DNA of 64,000 nt, from NCBI GenBank assembly GCA_028289195.1, contig JANQQR010000001.1:1-64000 (forward strand), in the 5' to 3' direction. Under the pieces are notes generated by a model. The model was given only the letters and a program-made list of their open reading frames with translations, ran no database searches and had not been told where the DNA came from. This stretch comes from Phycisphaerales bacterium (GTDB lineage Bacteria; Planctomycetota; Phycisphaerae; Phycisphaerales; UBA1924). Positions 8,635 through 18,493 of this stretch are shown piece after piece. A program made the translations under genes and the position numbers. Position 1 is the first letter of the stretch, and every line of letters begins with the position of its first letter.

Positions 8635-11391
8635 CTACTTGTTCACCACCAGGTTGCCGGAGGCCGCGTCGACCTTGGCGCTGGAGATCTCGACCTTCGT
8701 GCCCCCGACATCGAGCACGATCTTCTGCTTCGCGGTGAGGAAGATGTTCTGGTTGCTGTCGAGGCTGATGTCTTTGCCTTTCTTGAGAACAGTATCTAAA
8801 ATAATATTTTCGCCGGCCATCACCTCAAAACAGTTCTTGTCGGTTAGCCAGTAATACGCAGTCTCCGAGCCGTACGACACCCGGCCTGTGTTGCCTGTTG
8901 GGGTCGGGCCAATCGACGCGAAGACGCCGTCCTTATCGATCGTCAGGTTGGATACGGCCTTCGTGAGCTTCTTCTCTGCGCCGGATCGGCCGATCACGCC
9001 GGCGACCGCTCCCACGATCCCGGCCACCGCGGACACCCAGGCTCCCACGCTGTAGGGGATGTAGTTGGTGTCCATGTCGGCGTGGTGATCGTCGTGCACC
9101 TGGTCGATGCGTGCCTGCTCGGTCTGCTCTTGCTGGCTCTGGTTGTTGCGGTCGGGCAGCGCGTCCTGATCCTCGGACGCCTGGTTCAGGTCGTTCGAGT
9201 CGGACGCGGCGCTCTCCATCTGGATCCAGCCGACGACCGTGCCGACGGTTGCGCCGGCGAACGCGAGGGCGGCGCCCGCCTTGACGAGGTTGTTCCGCCT
9301 GGTTGACTTGGTCGATTCGGAGGAGCCGAACGTAAGCGAGATCGCCTCGTTGTCGAACAGGCCGATCGTCTTGTCGCTCGCGCCGCCGCAGAGCCAGATC
9401 TGGTCGCCGGCGTCGAGCTTGATGTCCTTGTCGACGGTCTTGGTGAAGTTCTTCGAGCCGACCTCGAACTCCTCGGCGACCGACCATTTCCAGCTCCAGC
9501 CGAACGAGATCGAGACGGCGCCGCCGGCGAAGATGTCCAGCTTGTGCCCGATGGTCACCGATCCGTTGTCGCCGACCGTGGTCGAGAGCGCGGCCCCGGT
9601 CCGGTGGGTCCACGAGTTGCCCTGGGTGACTGTGACGGCGTTGCCGAAAGTCGACTTCTTCGAGTTGCCGACGACGACGCTCGTGGAGTTGCCGGAGGTC
9701 CACTCGGTTTCGTCGCTCGCCGTCCACTTGTGGGTGCTCTTGCCGAGCATGAAGATCGAATTGTGGTTGGGCGAGGAGAGCCGGATGTGCTCTTTGCCCT
9801 CGTTGCCGTCGAACACGAGCGCGTTGCCGAAATCGTCGCGGATCTCGCTGACGTGCTTGTTGTCCGGCAGGATCTGCGACGTGGGCTGGTCGGCGTTGTA
9901 AACGCGCCCGGTGATGATCGGCCGGTCGGGGTCGCCCTCGAGGAACTCGACGATGACCTCCTGGCCGATGTGGGGCAGGTGCAGCGAGCCCCAGCTCTTG
10001 CCCGCCCACATCTGGCTCACGCGCACCCAGCACGAGGCCTGGTCGTCGCTCTCGTTCAGGCGGTCCCAGTGGAACTTGATCTTCACACGCCCGAACTCGT
10101 CGCACCAGACTTTCTCGCCGTCGGGGCCGACGACGATGGCGGTCTGCGGCCCCTCGACGATCGGTCTCGGCGTCGAGCGGCGGAGCCGGAACGGCGTGTC
10201 GGAGGGGATGACAGTGAACTGGTTCCGGAACGTGGACCGCTGGCTCCCCGGGCCCTGGTCCGCGGAGAAATAGTCCTGCGTGGCCTCAATCTCCAGGCGT
10301 GTGATGAGGAAGCCGCGGTCGCGGTCCGTCGTGCGGCTGAGTTCGCCGTTGGGGTCTTGGAGCGAGAAGGTGCACCCTGAGTACAGGGCAACGACGTCCG
10401 ACTCGGCATTGATGATCTCGAACGAGGCCTGGCGCTCCTGCAGGCGGACGGTCCGGTACCGCTGGATCTCGGCGATATGCGTGTCGGGGAGGTTGTCGTC
10501 GTCGGTGTTCTCGAGGAGCGGTTTGCCCAGGGCGTAGGAGCCCTCGTAGTCATAGGCCTCGAGGTCGTCGAGAAGGTGATCCCGCGGCAGTTCCTCGGAC
10601 TCTTCCTGGATGGTGAGCGGGTGCTTGAAATCGAAGTCGCGGAGCGAGTACTTGCCCGTGCGCACCCGCTTGCGGACCTGCCACTTGGTGATCGCTTCGC
10701 CGCCGGTGCTCGCGGAGTGGATGGTGTTGTAGTCGACATCGCCGATGTCGTCGTTGTTATGGCTGTTGGGATCGTCGGCGAAGAAGATCGTGTGCTTGTC
10801 GTCGTCGTGCTTCCAGAAGTAGTACATGCCTTCCTGCTCGAGGAGGCGCGAGATGAACGCGAGCGACGATTCGCGGTACTGCACGCAGAAGTCGCGCTTG
10901 GTGTAGGTGGCGATGAGGTTCTGGTCGTAGTCGGTGTAGCCGACGTCGTTCATCACCTCGTTGATGATGTCCGGGACCGCCTTCTGTTGGAACGAGCGTG
11001 ACTCGAGCGTGTGGCCGAGGAACCAGATGGTCGGGACAATCGTCAGCGTGAACCGGGAGAAGCGGAGCTCTGTGCCGCCGTCGGGATCCGGAACGGTCAG
11101 GTCCGATTGCTGGACCACGTCGCAGCAGATCCCGTGGATGATCCGCGACTCGGCGGTGAGCGCCCCGAGCTTGACGCTGACCTCCTGCCCCAGGAGCGCC
11201 TCGTACACCTCTTTGCCGAGGTCGCCCTCGAAGTCGTCGTTGGAGTGCTGGGAGATCACCTCGGCACGGGCCTTGAACGGGCGCCCGAGCGACTCTCGCA
11301 TCGTGAACCTCGTCAGCAGCAGGTTGCTGTCGCCGAGGGGCGTGAATATGTGGTGGTCGCGGTTGTCTTGCGTGAGTGCGCTCGTCAGCAT
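8635..11391 (-). CDS. vgrG: T6SS spike protein VgrG (TssI) with membrane-like insertion
   Basis: A 918-residue VgrG. Residues 1-400 correspond to the gp27-like base (FTMRESLGRPF, SFQQKAVPDIINEV, FISRLLEQEGMYYFW) and 405-500 to the gp5 OB-fold, with the family signature HIGQEVIVEFLEGDPDRPII. Beta-helix-like repeats follow to about 690. The tail then departs from the standard layout. Two Gly/Ala-rich hydrophobic segments (about 703-721 and 780-802) flank an acidic, Gln/His-rich linker, and a short beta-rich ending follows (about 835-918). This could be an evolved VgrG carrying a membrane-active domain. It is 78 bases downstream of clpV and starts after a GAGGG box. Confidence 0.95.
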   Translation of the reverse strand: MLTSALTQDNRDHHIFTPLGDSNLLLTRFTMRESLGRPFKARAEVISQHSNDDFEGDLGKEVYEALLGQEVSVKLGALTAESRIIHGICCDVVQQSDLTVPDPDGGTELRFSRFTLTIVPTIWFLGHTLESRSFQQKAVPDIINEVMNDVGYTDYDQNLIATYTKRDFCVQYRESSLAFISRLLEQEGMYYFWKHDDDKHTIFFADDPNSHNNDDIGDVDYNTIHSASTGGEAITKWQVRKRVRTGKYSLRDFDFKHPLTIQEESEELPRDHLLDDLEAYDYEGSYALGKPLLENTDDDNLPDTHIAEIQRYRTVRLQERQASFEIINAESDVVALYSGCTFSLQDPNGELSRTTDRDRGFLITRLEIEATQDYFSADQGPGSQRSTFRNQFTVIPSDTPFRLRRSTPRPIVEGPQTAIVVGPDGEKVWCDEFGRVKIKFHWDRLNESDDQASCWVRVSQMWAGKSWGSLHLPHIGQEVIVEFLEGDPDRPIITGRVYNADQPTSQILPDNKHVSEIRDDFGNALVFDGNEGKEHIRLSSPNHNSIFMLGKSTHKWTASDETEWTSGNSTSVVVGNSKKSTFGNAVTVTQGNSWTHRTGAALSTTVGDNGSVTIGHKLDIFAGGAVSISFGWSWKWSVAEEFEVGSKNFTKTVDKDIKLDAGDQIWLCGGASDKTIGLFDNEAISLTFGSSESTKSTRRNNLVKAGAALAFAGATVGTVVGWIQMESAASDSNDLNQASEDQDALPDRNNQSQQEQTEQARIDQVHDDHHADMDTNYIPYSVGAWVSAVAGIVGAVAGVIGRSGAEKKLTKAVSNLTIDKDGVFASIGPTPTGNTGRVSYGSETAYYWLTDKNCFEVMAGENIILDTVLKKGKDISLDSNQNIFLTAKQKIVLDVGGTKVEISSAKVDAASGNLVVNK

Positions 11392-11469
11392 GGTGCTGCC
11401 CTCGGATCTGGCTGGGGTCGCTCCGTCGCGCCCGCTCGGGTCGCGAGTCCTCTCGGTCCGTGCTCCGGC

Positions 11470-14250
11470 CTACCCGCCGGTTACCGCCTCGCCCGTGTCC
11501 TTGAATTCGTAGACGAATTCCTCGTCCTTGACGCCGATCGAAACCGGCCCGATTTCCTCGCCGGCCATCATCCGGTTGAGGAAGTGCGTGCTGATGGCAG
11601 GGAGCATCGTGTTGGTCAGGATCGCATCGATCATGCGCCCGCCGCTCTCGAGCTCGGTGCAGCGCGCGGTGATCAGCTTGATCACGTCCTCGCCGTATTC
11701 CAGCGGGACGCCGTGGTGCTCCATGATCCGCTTCTGGATGCGGCCGAGTTGGAGCTTGGCGATCGCACCGACCATCTCGTCGTTGAGCGGGTAGTAGGGG
11801 ATCGTGACGATGCGCCCGAGGAGCGCAGCCGGGAACACCTTGAGCAGGGGCTCGCGGAGCGACTTGGCGATCGACTCGGGGTCGGGCAGGAGCTCGGGGT
11901 CCTTGCACATGTTCATGATGAGATCCGTGCCGACGTTCGTCGTCAGGATGATCAGCGTGTTGCGGAAGTTGATCTGGCGTCCTTCGCCGTCTTCCATGTG
12001 GCCCTTGTCGAAGACCTGGAAGAAGATCTCGTGGACGTCCGAGTGGGCCTTCTCGACTTCGTCGAGCAGCACCACGCTGTAGGGCTTGCGCCGCACCGCC
12101 TCGGTGAGGATGCCGCCCTCACCGTAGCCGACGTAGCCGGGAGGGGCTCCCTTGAGCGTGCTGACCGTGTGGGCCTCCTGGAACTCGCTCATGTTGATCG
12201 TGACGATGTTCTGCTCGCCGCCGTAGAGCGACTCGGCCAGCGCGAGAGCCGTCTCGGTCTTTCCGACGCCCGACGGACCGGCCAGCATGAACACGCCGAT
12301 CGGCTTGATGGGATTCTCGAGGCCCGCGCGAGACGTCTGGATGCGCCGGGCGATCATCTCGAGGCCGTGCCGCTGTCCGATGACGCGCTGGTTCAGCGTT
12401 TCGGCGAGCTTCAGGACGGCCTCGACCTCGTTGCGGACCATGCGCCCCACGGGGATGCCGGTCCAATCGGCGACGACCGCCGCTACCGCATCGCCGTCGC
12501 AGCTGGCGAGGATGAGCGGGGTGTCGCCCTGCACCTCCTCGAGCTGCACCTTCAGCGCCGCGAGATCCTCCTTGAGCTTCTGCCGGTCCGCGTCGGAGAG
12601 CGGCTCGTGGCCCTCTTCCTCGGCGCGCTTCTCGGCCTGCTCGTCCGCCGCTTTCTCCTGCTCGGAGCCCGTGCCCTCGACCGAGAGCTCGCTGGTCGGG
12701 CCGCGGAGCTTGGCGCGGAGCTCGAGGATCTTGTCGACGATGTCCTTTTCCCGCTTCCAGTCGGCCTCGAGCGACTCGAGGCGCTCCTTTTCTGACACCA
12801 GGGACTCGTTCACCTCGGCGGTGCGATCGGCGCGGTCGAGGCCGATCGCCTCCTCGCGACCAAGGATCTCGAGTTCGGTGTTCAGGGCGTCGATCCGCTT
12901 GCGCGAGTCGTCGACCTGCGGGGGCACCGAGTGCTGGCCGATCGCGACGCGGGCGCACGCGGTGTCGAGCAGGCTGACCGACTTGTCCGGCAGCTGTCGG
13001 GCCGCGATGTACCGGTGGCTGAGTCGCACCGCGTTCTCGATCGCCTCGTCGAGGATCTGCAGCTTGTGGTGCTTCTCGAAAATCCCTGCGACCTTGCGCA
13101 TCATCAGGATGGCCTTGTCTTCCGAGGGCTCGTCCACCTGGACGACCTGGAAGCGCCGGGTCAGCGCGGGGTCTTTCTCGATGTGCTTCTTGTATTCGGC
13201 CCACGTCGTCGCGGCGATGGTGCGGAGCGTGCCGCGTGCCAGCGCCGGCTTGAGCAGCTGGGCGGCGTCTCCAGTCCCCGCCTGCCCGCCGGCGCCGATG
13301 AGACGGTGCACCTCGTCGATGAACAGGATGATCGGCGTCTCGCTGGACTGGACCTCCTCGATCACCTGCTTCAGGCGCTGCTCGAACTCGCCCTTCATGC
13401 TCGCGCCGGCCTGGAGCGCCGAGACATCGAGCTCCAGCAGACGGATGTTCCGGAGCGGCGGGGGCACGTCGCCCTGGATGATCTTGTGGGCGAACCCCTC
13501 GGCGACAGCGGTCTTGCCGACGCCTGCTTCGCCGGTGAGGATCGGGTTGTTCTGGCGCCGGCGCATCAGGATGTCGACGACCTGGCGCGTCTCTTCGTCG
13601 CGCCCCACGATCGGATCGATCTTGCCGGTGCGGGCCTCCTCGGTGAGGTCCTTGCAGAACTGCTTGAGTGCCTCCTGCTTGCCCATCTGGGCGGGGGCCA
13701 TCGCGCCGCTGTCTTCGCCCGGGACCGTCCCCGCCGCGGCGGGCGCCCAGCCGTCGGTCGATGCGAGGCCCTCCTCGCAGGATCCCTTCACGATCTCCGG
13801 GAAGCTCTCGCCGAGTTCGTCGAGATGGATCTTGGAGAACTCGCCCGACATCCCGATGAGCACGTTGCGCAGGCTGTCGCTGCGGAGGCAGCCGATGATG
13901 ATGTGCCCGGTTCGGACGGCCGAGTCGCCGTACTGGAGGGTCGCGTAGAGCCACGCTTCCTTGATGGCGTTCTCAAGATGCGCCGAGAAATCGCTGATCG
14001 AACTGGCCCCGCGCGGGAGCTTGTCCAGCGAGCGCTGCATGTCGGTCGCGAACCTCGAAGGCTCGACCTTGAAGTGATCCGTGATCTTGTGGATGTCAGT
14101 GTCGCCGTACTGAAGGATCTGATGGATCCAGTGCACGAGCTCGACGAAGGGGTTCCCCCGGAGCTTGCAGAAGGTCGTCGCGCTCTGGACGGACTTGTAG
14201 CCGACCTCGTTGAGCTTTCCGAACAGATTGGTGCGTTCGATTCCGGGCAT
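11470..14250 (-). CDS. clpV: T6SS ATPase ClpV (TssH)
   Basis: A 926-residue AAA+ disaggregase that unfolds the contracted TssB/TssC sheath so it can be reused. It has a Clp N-terminal repeat domain (about 10-160), a first AAA module with Walker A GEAGVGKTAVAEGF (near 240) and Walker B ILFIDEVH, a coiled-coil middle domain (about 440-590, with a low-complexity Glu/Lys insert), and a second AAA module with GPSGVGKTETALALAESLYG and Walker B VVLLDEVEKAH. The helical N-terminal segment distinguishes ClpV from ClpB. The ATG at 14250 follows a GAGGAAA box and gives the expected N-terminus; the frame runs further upstream but only as read-through of the preceding gene. Confidence 0.96.
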   Translation of the reverse strand: MPGIERTNLFGKLNEVGYKSVQSATTFCKLRGNPFVELVHWIHQILQYGDTDIHKITDHFKVEPSRFATDMQRSLDKLPRGASSISDFSAHLENAIKEAWLYATLQYGDSAVRTGHIIIGCLRSDSLRNVLIGMSGEFSKIHLDELGESFPEIVKGSCEEGLASTDGWAPAAAGTVPGEDSGAMAPAQMGKQEALKQFCKDLTEEARTGKIDPIVGRDEETRQVVDILMRRRQNNPILTGEAGVGKTAVAEGFAHKIIQGDVPPPLRNIRLLELDVSALQAGASMKGEFEQRLKQVIEEVQSSETPIILFIDEVHRLIGAGGQAGTGDAAQLLKPALARGTLRTIAATTWAEYKKHIEKDPALTRRFQVVQVDEPSEDKAILMMRKVAGIFEKHHKLQILDEAIENAVRLSHRYIAARQLPDKSVSLLDTACARVAIGQHSVPPQVDDSRKRIDALNTELEILGREEAIGLDRADRTAEVNESLVSEKERLESLEADWKREKDIVDKILELRAKLRGPTSELSVEGTGSEQEKAADEQAEKRAEEEGHEPLSDADRQKLKEDLAALKVQLEEVQGDTPLILASCDGDAVAAVVADWTGIPVGRMVRNEVEAVLKLAETLNQRVIGQRHGLEMIARRIQTSRAGLENPIKPIGVFMLAGPSGVGKTETALALAESLYGGEQNIVTINMSEFQEAHTVSTLKGAPPGYVGYGEGGILTEAVRRKPYSVVLLDEVEKAHSDVHEIFFQVFDKGHMEDGEGRQINFRNTLIILTTNVGTDLIMNMCKDPELLPDPESIAKSLREPLLKVFPAALLGRIVTIPYYPLNDEMVGAIAKLQLGRIQKRIMEHHGVPLEYGEDVIKLITARCTELESGGRMIDAILTNTMLPAISTHFLNRMMAGEEIGPVSIGVKDEEFVYEFKDTGEAVTGG

Positions 14251-14276
14251 GTGGGTTTCCTCGGTCCGGTGGGTTC

Positions 14277-15263
14277 TCAGGCGGCGACGCCGGAACTGAT
14301 GATCAGGTCGCCGGCGTCGTTTTCTGGTGGTGTGGTTGCGAGCCAGGTGGTCCAGCCCAGGCGCCCGGTGCCGTCGCCGGCTCCGAGCTTGGTCGCCGGG
14401 ACTTCCGATGCCTTCAGGATCAACTGGACGTCCCAGTCGAGGCTGAGCGTCGTGTAGAGGCGGATCCAGTCGGCGAGCCGCTTGAAGCTGCGATGGATCG
14501 GCAGGAACCGCTGATAGTCGGCCCACGACAGCGGCCCGAGGACGACTCGGATCTTCTGCTGCCGGTCGAACAGGCGCTTGCCGACGATCGTGGTCTTGCC
14601 AAGCGCGGCCGAGCCGAGCTGCCGCCCGAACCGGAGGCGGTGGCGCCTGGGGATGTCGATCCAGGTCCCGATGTACTCGACGAGTCGGCTCGGGACGTCG
14701 AAGTAGTCGCTGATGATCGAAGCCAGGCCCTCGGCGGTCCGGGGCCCGGGGCCGAGCCTGGCAGCGAAGAAGAGCTTGGCGTCGTCCGGGAGATGGTCAC
14801 GGTCCTGGAACGCCGGCGGCTGGATGCCGAGCATCGCCGCGACGTAGCCGGCAAAGAGATCCTCTCGCTTCCGATCGCGGCTCACGGTCGGGCGGCTGGA
14901 CGCCCACGCGCGGTAGTGCAGCGAGATCATCCGATGGTGGAACACGTCCAGGAACTGCATCAGCGTCTGGTCGCGCTCGTTGTACTCGCGCTGGCGGACG
15001 TACTCGCTGAAGTGGATGGGCATCGGCCCGTCGGGGCCGAGCAGCCCCAGGAAGTTGACGCGGAGGCGGGGGACCGGCAGGTGATCCTCCGGCCCGAACG
15101 TGGCGAGCGTGGCCGGCGCGAACGCCAGCGACGGCAGCTGGCCGAAGCGGACGAAGTCCTCCTTCAGCCTGCGCGACCGCCCGACACGCGGTCCGTCCGG
15201 GTGCTCGGCCTCGAGCAGGCGGACGGCGTTGAAGAACCCGAACGACCAGGGTTCCTCGCTCAA
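14277..15263 (-). CDS. tssG: T6SS baseplate protein TssG
   Basis: A 328-residue TssG (ImpH/VasB) baseplate wedge subunit, which pairs with TssF and TssE. The N-terminus has the family's EEPWSFGFFNAVRLLE segment, followed by LPVPRLRVNFLGLLGPDGPM (the FLGLxGPxGPLP motif) and a long helical LMQFLDVFHHR. The frame is open well upstream, but that region is tssF read in another frame. I chose the TTG at 15263, eight bases after the tssF stop, because it sits directly before the conserved start; there is no ATG or GTG nearby. Translation is probably coupled to tssF. Confidence 0.92.
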   Translation of the reverse strand: MSEEPWSFGFFNAVRLLEAEHPDGPRVGRSRRLKEDFVRFGQLPSLAFAPATLATFGPEDHLPVPRLRVNFLGLLGPDGPMPIHFSEYVRQREYNERDQTLMQFLDVFHHRMISLHYRAWASSRPTVSRDRKREDLFAGYVAAMLGIQPPAFQDRDHLPDDAKLFFAARLGPGPRTAEGLASIISDYFDVPSRLVEYIGTWIDIPRRHRLRFGRQLGSAALGKTTIVGKRLFDRQQKIRVVLGPLSWADYQRFLPIHRSFKRLADWIRLYTTLSLDWDVQLILKASEVPATKLGAGDGTGRLGWTTWLATTPPENDAGDLIISSGVAA

Positions 15264-15271
15264 GCGCGAGT

Positions 15272-17140
15272 CTAGAGCTCGTGACGTTGGCCGATCCGGG
15301 CCTTCCACCGCATCACCTCTCCTCTCTGGACGCTCTTGATGATCAGCTGCGTGAACGAGTTGATCGCGATGTACTTCGCGAAGAACCGTTCGAGCACGGA
15401 GCCGAGCAGGAAAATGCTCGAACCCTCGAATGCGCTCTCGTCGAACTCGACCGTGATGGCCAAACCCCTGATGAACGCGGGGGGGCCGACGCTGACGAGC
15501 CGCTCGACCGTCGGTTCCGCGTCGACGTGCAGGACGCCCCCGATCTGCTGCCGGAGCTCGGCCCGGCCGGAGTCCGCGTAGAGATCCAGGATCTCCTTCA
15601 GCGCTGCCGCGGCCGGCCCGCCGGCGGTGTCGAGGATCGAGTAGTAGTTTGTCGACAGGTGGCTGATGAGCCGCCACGCGAAGTCACCGTCCGCGCGGCT
15701 CGCCAGCGGGTCGGACGGCCGGCCCAGGCAGCGGATCGACTTCACCGGGGCGCTGAGAGACATTGTGAAATCGCTCGAGCCCTGCCCGAGCGGGATCTGG
15801 ATCGGCAGATCCCGGTTCGTGCATAGCGCTGTGATCCCGAGTTGGCGCAGCTCCGCTCGGTAGGGCGCGTTGTTCTCATCCACAATCGAGATGTAGATCT
15901 CGCTGCCGGTGTAGTTCATGCTCCGGCGTATACCCTTGCGCTCGCGTTCGGTGAGCGTCCTCGGCACCCTGCTCAGCGAGTAGTAGCACCCGGGCGATCC
16001 TTCCTGAGCGTCACGGACGCGGAAGAAGGGGGCGTACTCCTGCTCCGCATCGCCGCCCGAAGACGCGAACCCCGTTACCGAGGCGACCGTGTGGATCTCG
16101 TAGTCCAGCGGGGCGAGCCTGTCCGTGGGAACGTGGAGCTCTGCGAACCTGTCGCTGATCTGGATCCGGTCCAGACGCTTCTCGAAGAGGTTGATGCACG
16201 GGGCGCAGAACGGCACGAAGTTCTCGGCGCTGAGCGTGTTCTCGAGGTCTTCGTCCGCCTCGTCGAGCAGGATGATCACGTCTGCTTCGCGGTCTTCTAT
16301 CTCGGCGAGCATCTCGCCGAGGCCCGTGAGCCGGAAGTACATGAACCGCTCGGGGTGGCAGAAGTACTCCTGCAGGAGCCGGTACCCCTGGAAAGACGGG
16401 GAGCGGAACGGGAGGAGCGCCTCGCTGTCCTCGAACCCGACCTGCGAGATGCTGTCGGCGGGACGCATGCGCGCCGCGTCGAGCGAGCCACCCGGGGCGC
16501 GGGCGCCGGCGGCGATCCCGTGCGCGAGCACCTGCTCGTAGATCTTGGCTGCATCGCCGCCGACTCCGCGCAGATGCAGTTCAAGATCGTCGAGGCTCAT
16601 CGCGTTGAAGGCCTGGCCGACGGTCGCGCGCAGCCTGAGCCGGATGGCGGCCCGCGCGCCGCGCGTCGACGAGATGCCCAGCGACGCGAGGTCGCGCACG
16701 TGGTATCGGGCCTCGGTTATTTCGAAGGGCCACAGCGTGACGTCGTGCGCGGTCGTGAATGTGCAGCGGGTGCTCGAACTCCCCGTCGCCTCGAGCGCCG
16801 TGCCTCGCGGGATGCGGACGCCGTTCAGGAGAGAGCCTTCGGTCAGATCGGCTTCGAAGCAGACGGTCGCCATCGAAGGCGTGGGTGCCAGGTAGTCGGG
16901 GTAGACGGTCTCGAACAGGTGCTGGGTGAACTGGGAATACTCCGAGTCCATCTTCACCTGGACGCGCGCCGCCATGAACGCGAAGCCCTCGAGGAGCCGC
17001 TCGACGTACGGGTCCGCGCAGTCGATGCCATCGAGCCCGAGGCGCCCGGCGATCTTGGGGAATCCCTCGGCAAACTCGGCGCCGGTCTCGCGCAGGTGCT
17101 CGAGTTCGCGGTTGTAGGCTCTGAGCAGTCGGGGATCCAT
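15272..17140 (-). CDS. tssF: T6SS baseplate protein TssF
   Basis: A 622-residue TssF (ImpG/VasA) protein of standard length. It begins MDPRLLRAYNRELEHLRE, continues with FPKIAGRLG, DPYVERLLEGFAFMAARVQ and HLFETVYPDYLAPTPSM, and ends with a FFAKYIAINSFTQL segment, all diagnostic for the family. TssF and TssG form the wedge around the VgrG hub and recruit the sheath. The gene starts eight bases after tssE and ends eight bases before tssG, so the three are tightly coupled. Confidence 0.96.
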   Translation of the reverse strand: MDPRLLRAYNRELEHLRETGAEFAEGFPKIAGRLGLDGIDCADPYVERLLEGFAFMAARVQVKMDSEYSQFTQHLFETVYPDYLAPTPSMATVCFEADLTEGSLLNGVRIPRGTALEATGSSSTRCTFTTAHDVTLWPFEITEARYHVRDLASLGISSTRGARAAIRLRLRATVGQAFNAMSLDDLELHLRGVGGDAAKIYEQVLAHGIAAGARAPGGSLDAARMRPADSISQVGFEDSEALLPFRSPSFQGYRLLQEYFCHPERFMYFRLTGLGEMLAEIEDREADVIILLDEADEDLENTLSAENFVPFCAPCINLFEKRLDRIQISDRFAELHVPTDRLAPLDYEIHTVASVTGFASSGGDAEQEYAPFFRVRDAQEGSPGCYYSLSRVPRTLTERERKGIRRSMNYTGSEIYISIVDENNAPYRAELRQLGITALCTNRDLPIQIPLGQGSSDFTMSLSAPVKSIRCLGRPSDPLASRADGDFAWRLISHLSTNYYSILDTAGGPAAAALKEILDLYADSGRAELRQQIGGVLHVDAEPTVERLVSVGPPAFIRGLAITVEFDESAFEGSSIFLLGSVLERFFAKYIAINSFTQLIIKSVQRGEVMRWKARIGQRHEL

Positions 17141-17148
17141 GTCGCGCC

Positions 17149-17661
17149 TCAGGCCTCAGCGTCTCGGATGTCCAACGAGCCGCTGTCGAGGTCCACCGAC
17201 GTCTTCAGGAACAGACGCTCGGGGATCGGCTCCGCCCAGAGTTCGCCGGTGATCTCCATCTGGAACCCGTTCATGGACTGCCCGGACGCGGGCGGCGCAA
17301 GGCGCACCTTGAGCGTCTTCTCGATGATCCGCGGCTCGAATCTCGTGATCGCGTCCCGGATCTGGCGCTCGAGGTCTCGGCTGTTGATCGAACTCGCCGT
17401 GATTCCCGAGAGTTCGGGGATGCCGAAATTGACGACCGATGTCCGGACCTGCGGGTACTCCTCGAGGTCCTCGTCGCCGGTCTCGTAGTGCGTGGTGTTG
17501 AGCAGCCACCCCAGATCCCGCATCACCGCCGCACGGAGCTGCGGGATCGTGAGGGCCCGCGCCTGGCGCGACTCGTCGCCCTTGCCCGGCTCCTCGTCGG
17601 TGAGCCTGTCGAGCAGGACCGGGCGGAGCCGGTCCTCTGGGAGGACGAACTGCTCAGCCAT
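17149..17661 (-). CDS. tssE: T6SS baseplate protein TssE (gp25-like)
   Basis: A 170-residue gp25-like baseplate component, the clamp that links wedge and sheath. The family features are LRAAVMRDLGWLLNTTHYE, the VVNFGIPELSGI segment and the RDLERQIRDAITRFEPRI helix ending in an ELWAEPIPERLFLKT strand region. I chose the ATG at 17661, preceded by GGAGCGAG, over an in-frame ATG at 17700 that would overlap tagJ by 47 bases. The chosen start overlaps the end of tagJ by eight bases. Confidence 0.95.
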   Translation of the reverse strand: MAEQFVLPEDRLRPVLLDRLTDEEPGKGDESRQARALTIPQLRAAVMRDLGWLLNTTHYETGDEDLEEYPQVRTSVVNFGIPELSGITASSINSRDLERQIRDAITRFEPRIIEKTLKVRLAPPASGQSMNGFQMEITGELWAEPIPERLFLKTSVDLDSGSLDIRDAEA

Positions 17662-18493
17662 CCGCGCTCGCTCCGTCGGCCGCCGCCGGCGCTTCGACAT
17701 CGAGGATGATGTCCCGGACCTCAGCGAGTGGATAGTCGTCGACGTCGGTCGCCAGCAGCCGGTGCCCGAGGCCGTGGAGGCCGTCGGGGGACTCGGCGAA
17801 CTCGGTCTTGCGGGCCCGCCGGATGTCCATGTCCGCGCTCGAGGCCGAGCCTGTGTACCTGGTCGGGATCATCCCGGTGGTCTCGCCGCCGTTGGCCCAG
17901 GTGAAGGTTGCCGGGGTCCACACGAGGTCTCGCAGGTCTTCGGGCTTCTCGGTGCGGATGCGCCGGATGCGTGCGAAGGGCACCCAGCAGTACCGTCCGT
18001 TGACGACCGCTTCGAGCACCGGTCCCAGGCGCCCGTCGGCGTCGGCGATCCACTGGAACTCGACGCCGTCGATCGTCCCGCTCGTCGGCTCGGCTGCTTC
18101 GAATGCGCGCTCGCGGATGCCGGCGGCCTTCTCCGGCTCGCCCTCTGCGCACACGCGCAGCGCCTCGATGAGCTCGGCGACCCATTGCAGCGGCTCGCCG
18201 AACACGACGGGCTGGCGCTTGCCCTCGAAGATCTGCTCCCGCAGGGGCTCGACCTGGATCAGCTCCTGGTAGGTCTGCTTCATCATGAGCGTCGAGGCGT
18301 CCATGTCGCCGCAGACGTTGAGCTGGGTGAGGGCGCGGTCCCAGTCTCCCAGCACGCAGAGCAGCTGGAAGAGGAAGATCCGGAGCTTGACGTCCGCCGG
18401 GTCGCCGCGAACGGCGTCCTGGAGCGACGCGAGGGCCTTGTCGAGATCTCCCTGCCTCAGAAACTCTTCGGCGGCGTTGGCGGCTGAAGGCAT
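17654..18493 (-). CDS. tagJ: T6SS-associated protein TagJ (ImpE family)
   Basis: A 279-residue ImpE/TagJ-type accessory protein. In systems that have it, TagJ binds TssB and is thought to help ClpV handle the sheath. The N-terminal half is helical and TPR-like (AAEEFLRQGDLDKALASLQ, DVKLRIFLFQLLCVLGDWDRA). The C-terminal half has the GTIDGVEFQWIADADGRLGP segment followed by the YCWVPFARIRRI motif typical of ImpE. The ATG at 18493 is preceded at some distance by GAAAGG. It overlaps tssE and lies 144 bases after hcp, beyond a strong hairpin. Confidence 0.93.
   Translation of the reverse strand: MPSAANAAEEFLRQGDLDKALASLQDAVRGDPADVKLRIFLFQLLCVLGDWDRALTQLNVCGDMDASTLMMKQTYQELIQVEPLREQIFEGKRQPVVFGEPLQWVAELIEALRVCAEGEPEKAAGIRERAFEAAEPTSGTIDGVEFQWIADADGRLGPVLEAVVNGRYCWVPFARIRRIRTEKPEDLRDLVWTPATFTWANGGETTGMIPTRYTGSASSADMDIRRARKTEFAESPDGLHGLGHRLLATDVDDYPLAEVRDIILDVEAPAAADGASADG

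Noticed and set aside
5449..8799. An 1116-codon open frame on the plus strand opposite the pentapeptide genes
   Set aside because: It is the antisense image of regular pentapeptide codons (GTC/GAG periodicity), crosses three real genes and has no plausible N-terminus.
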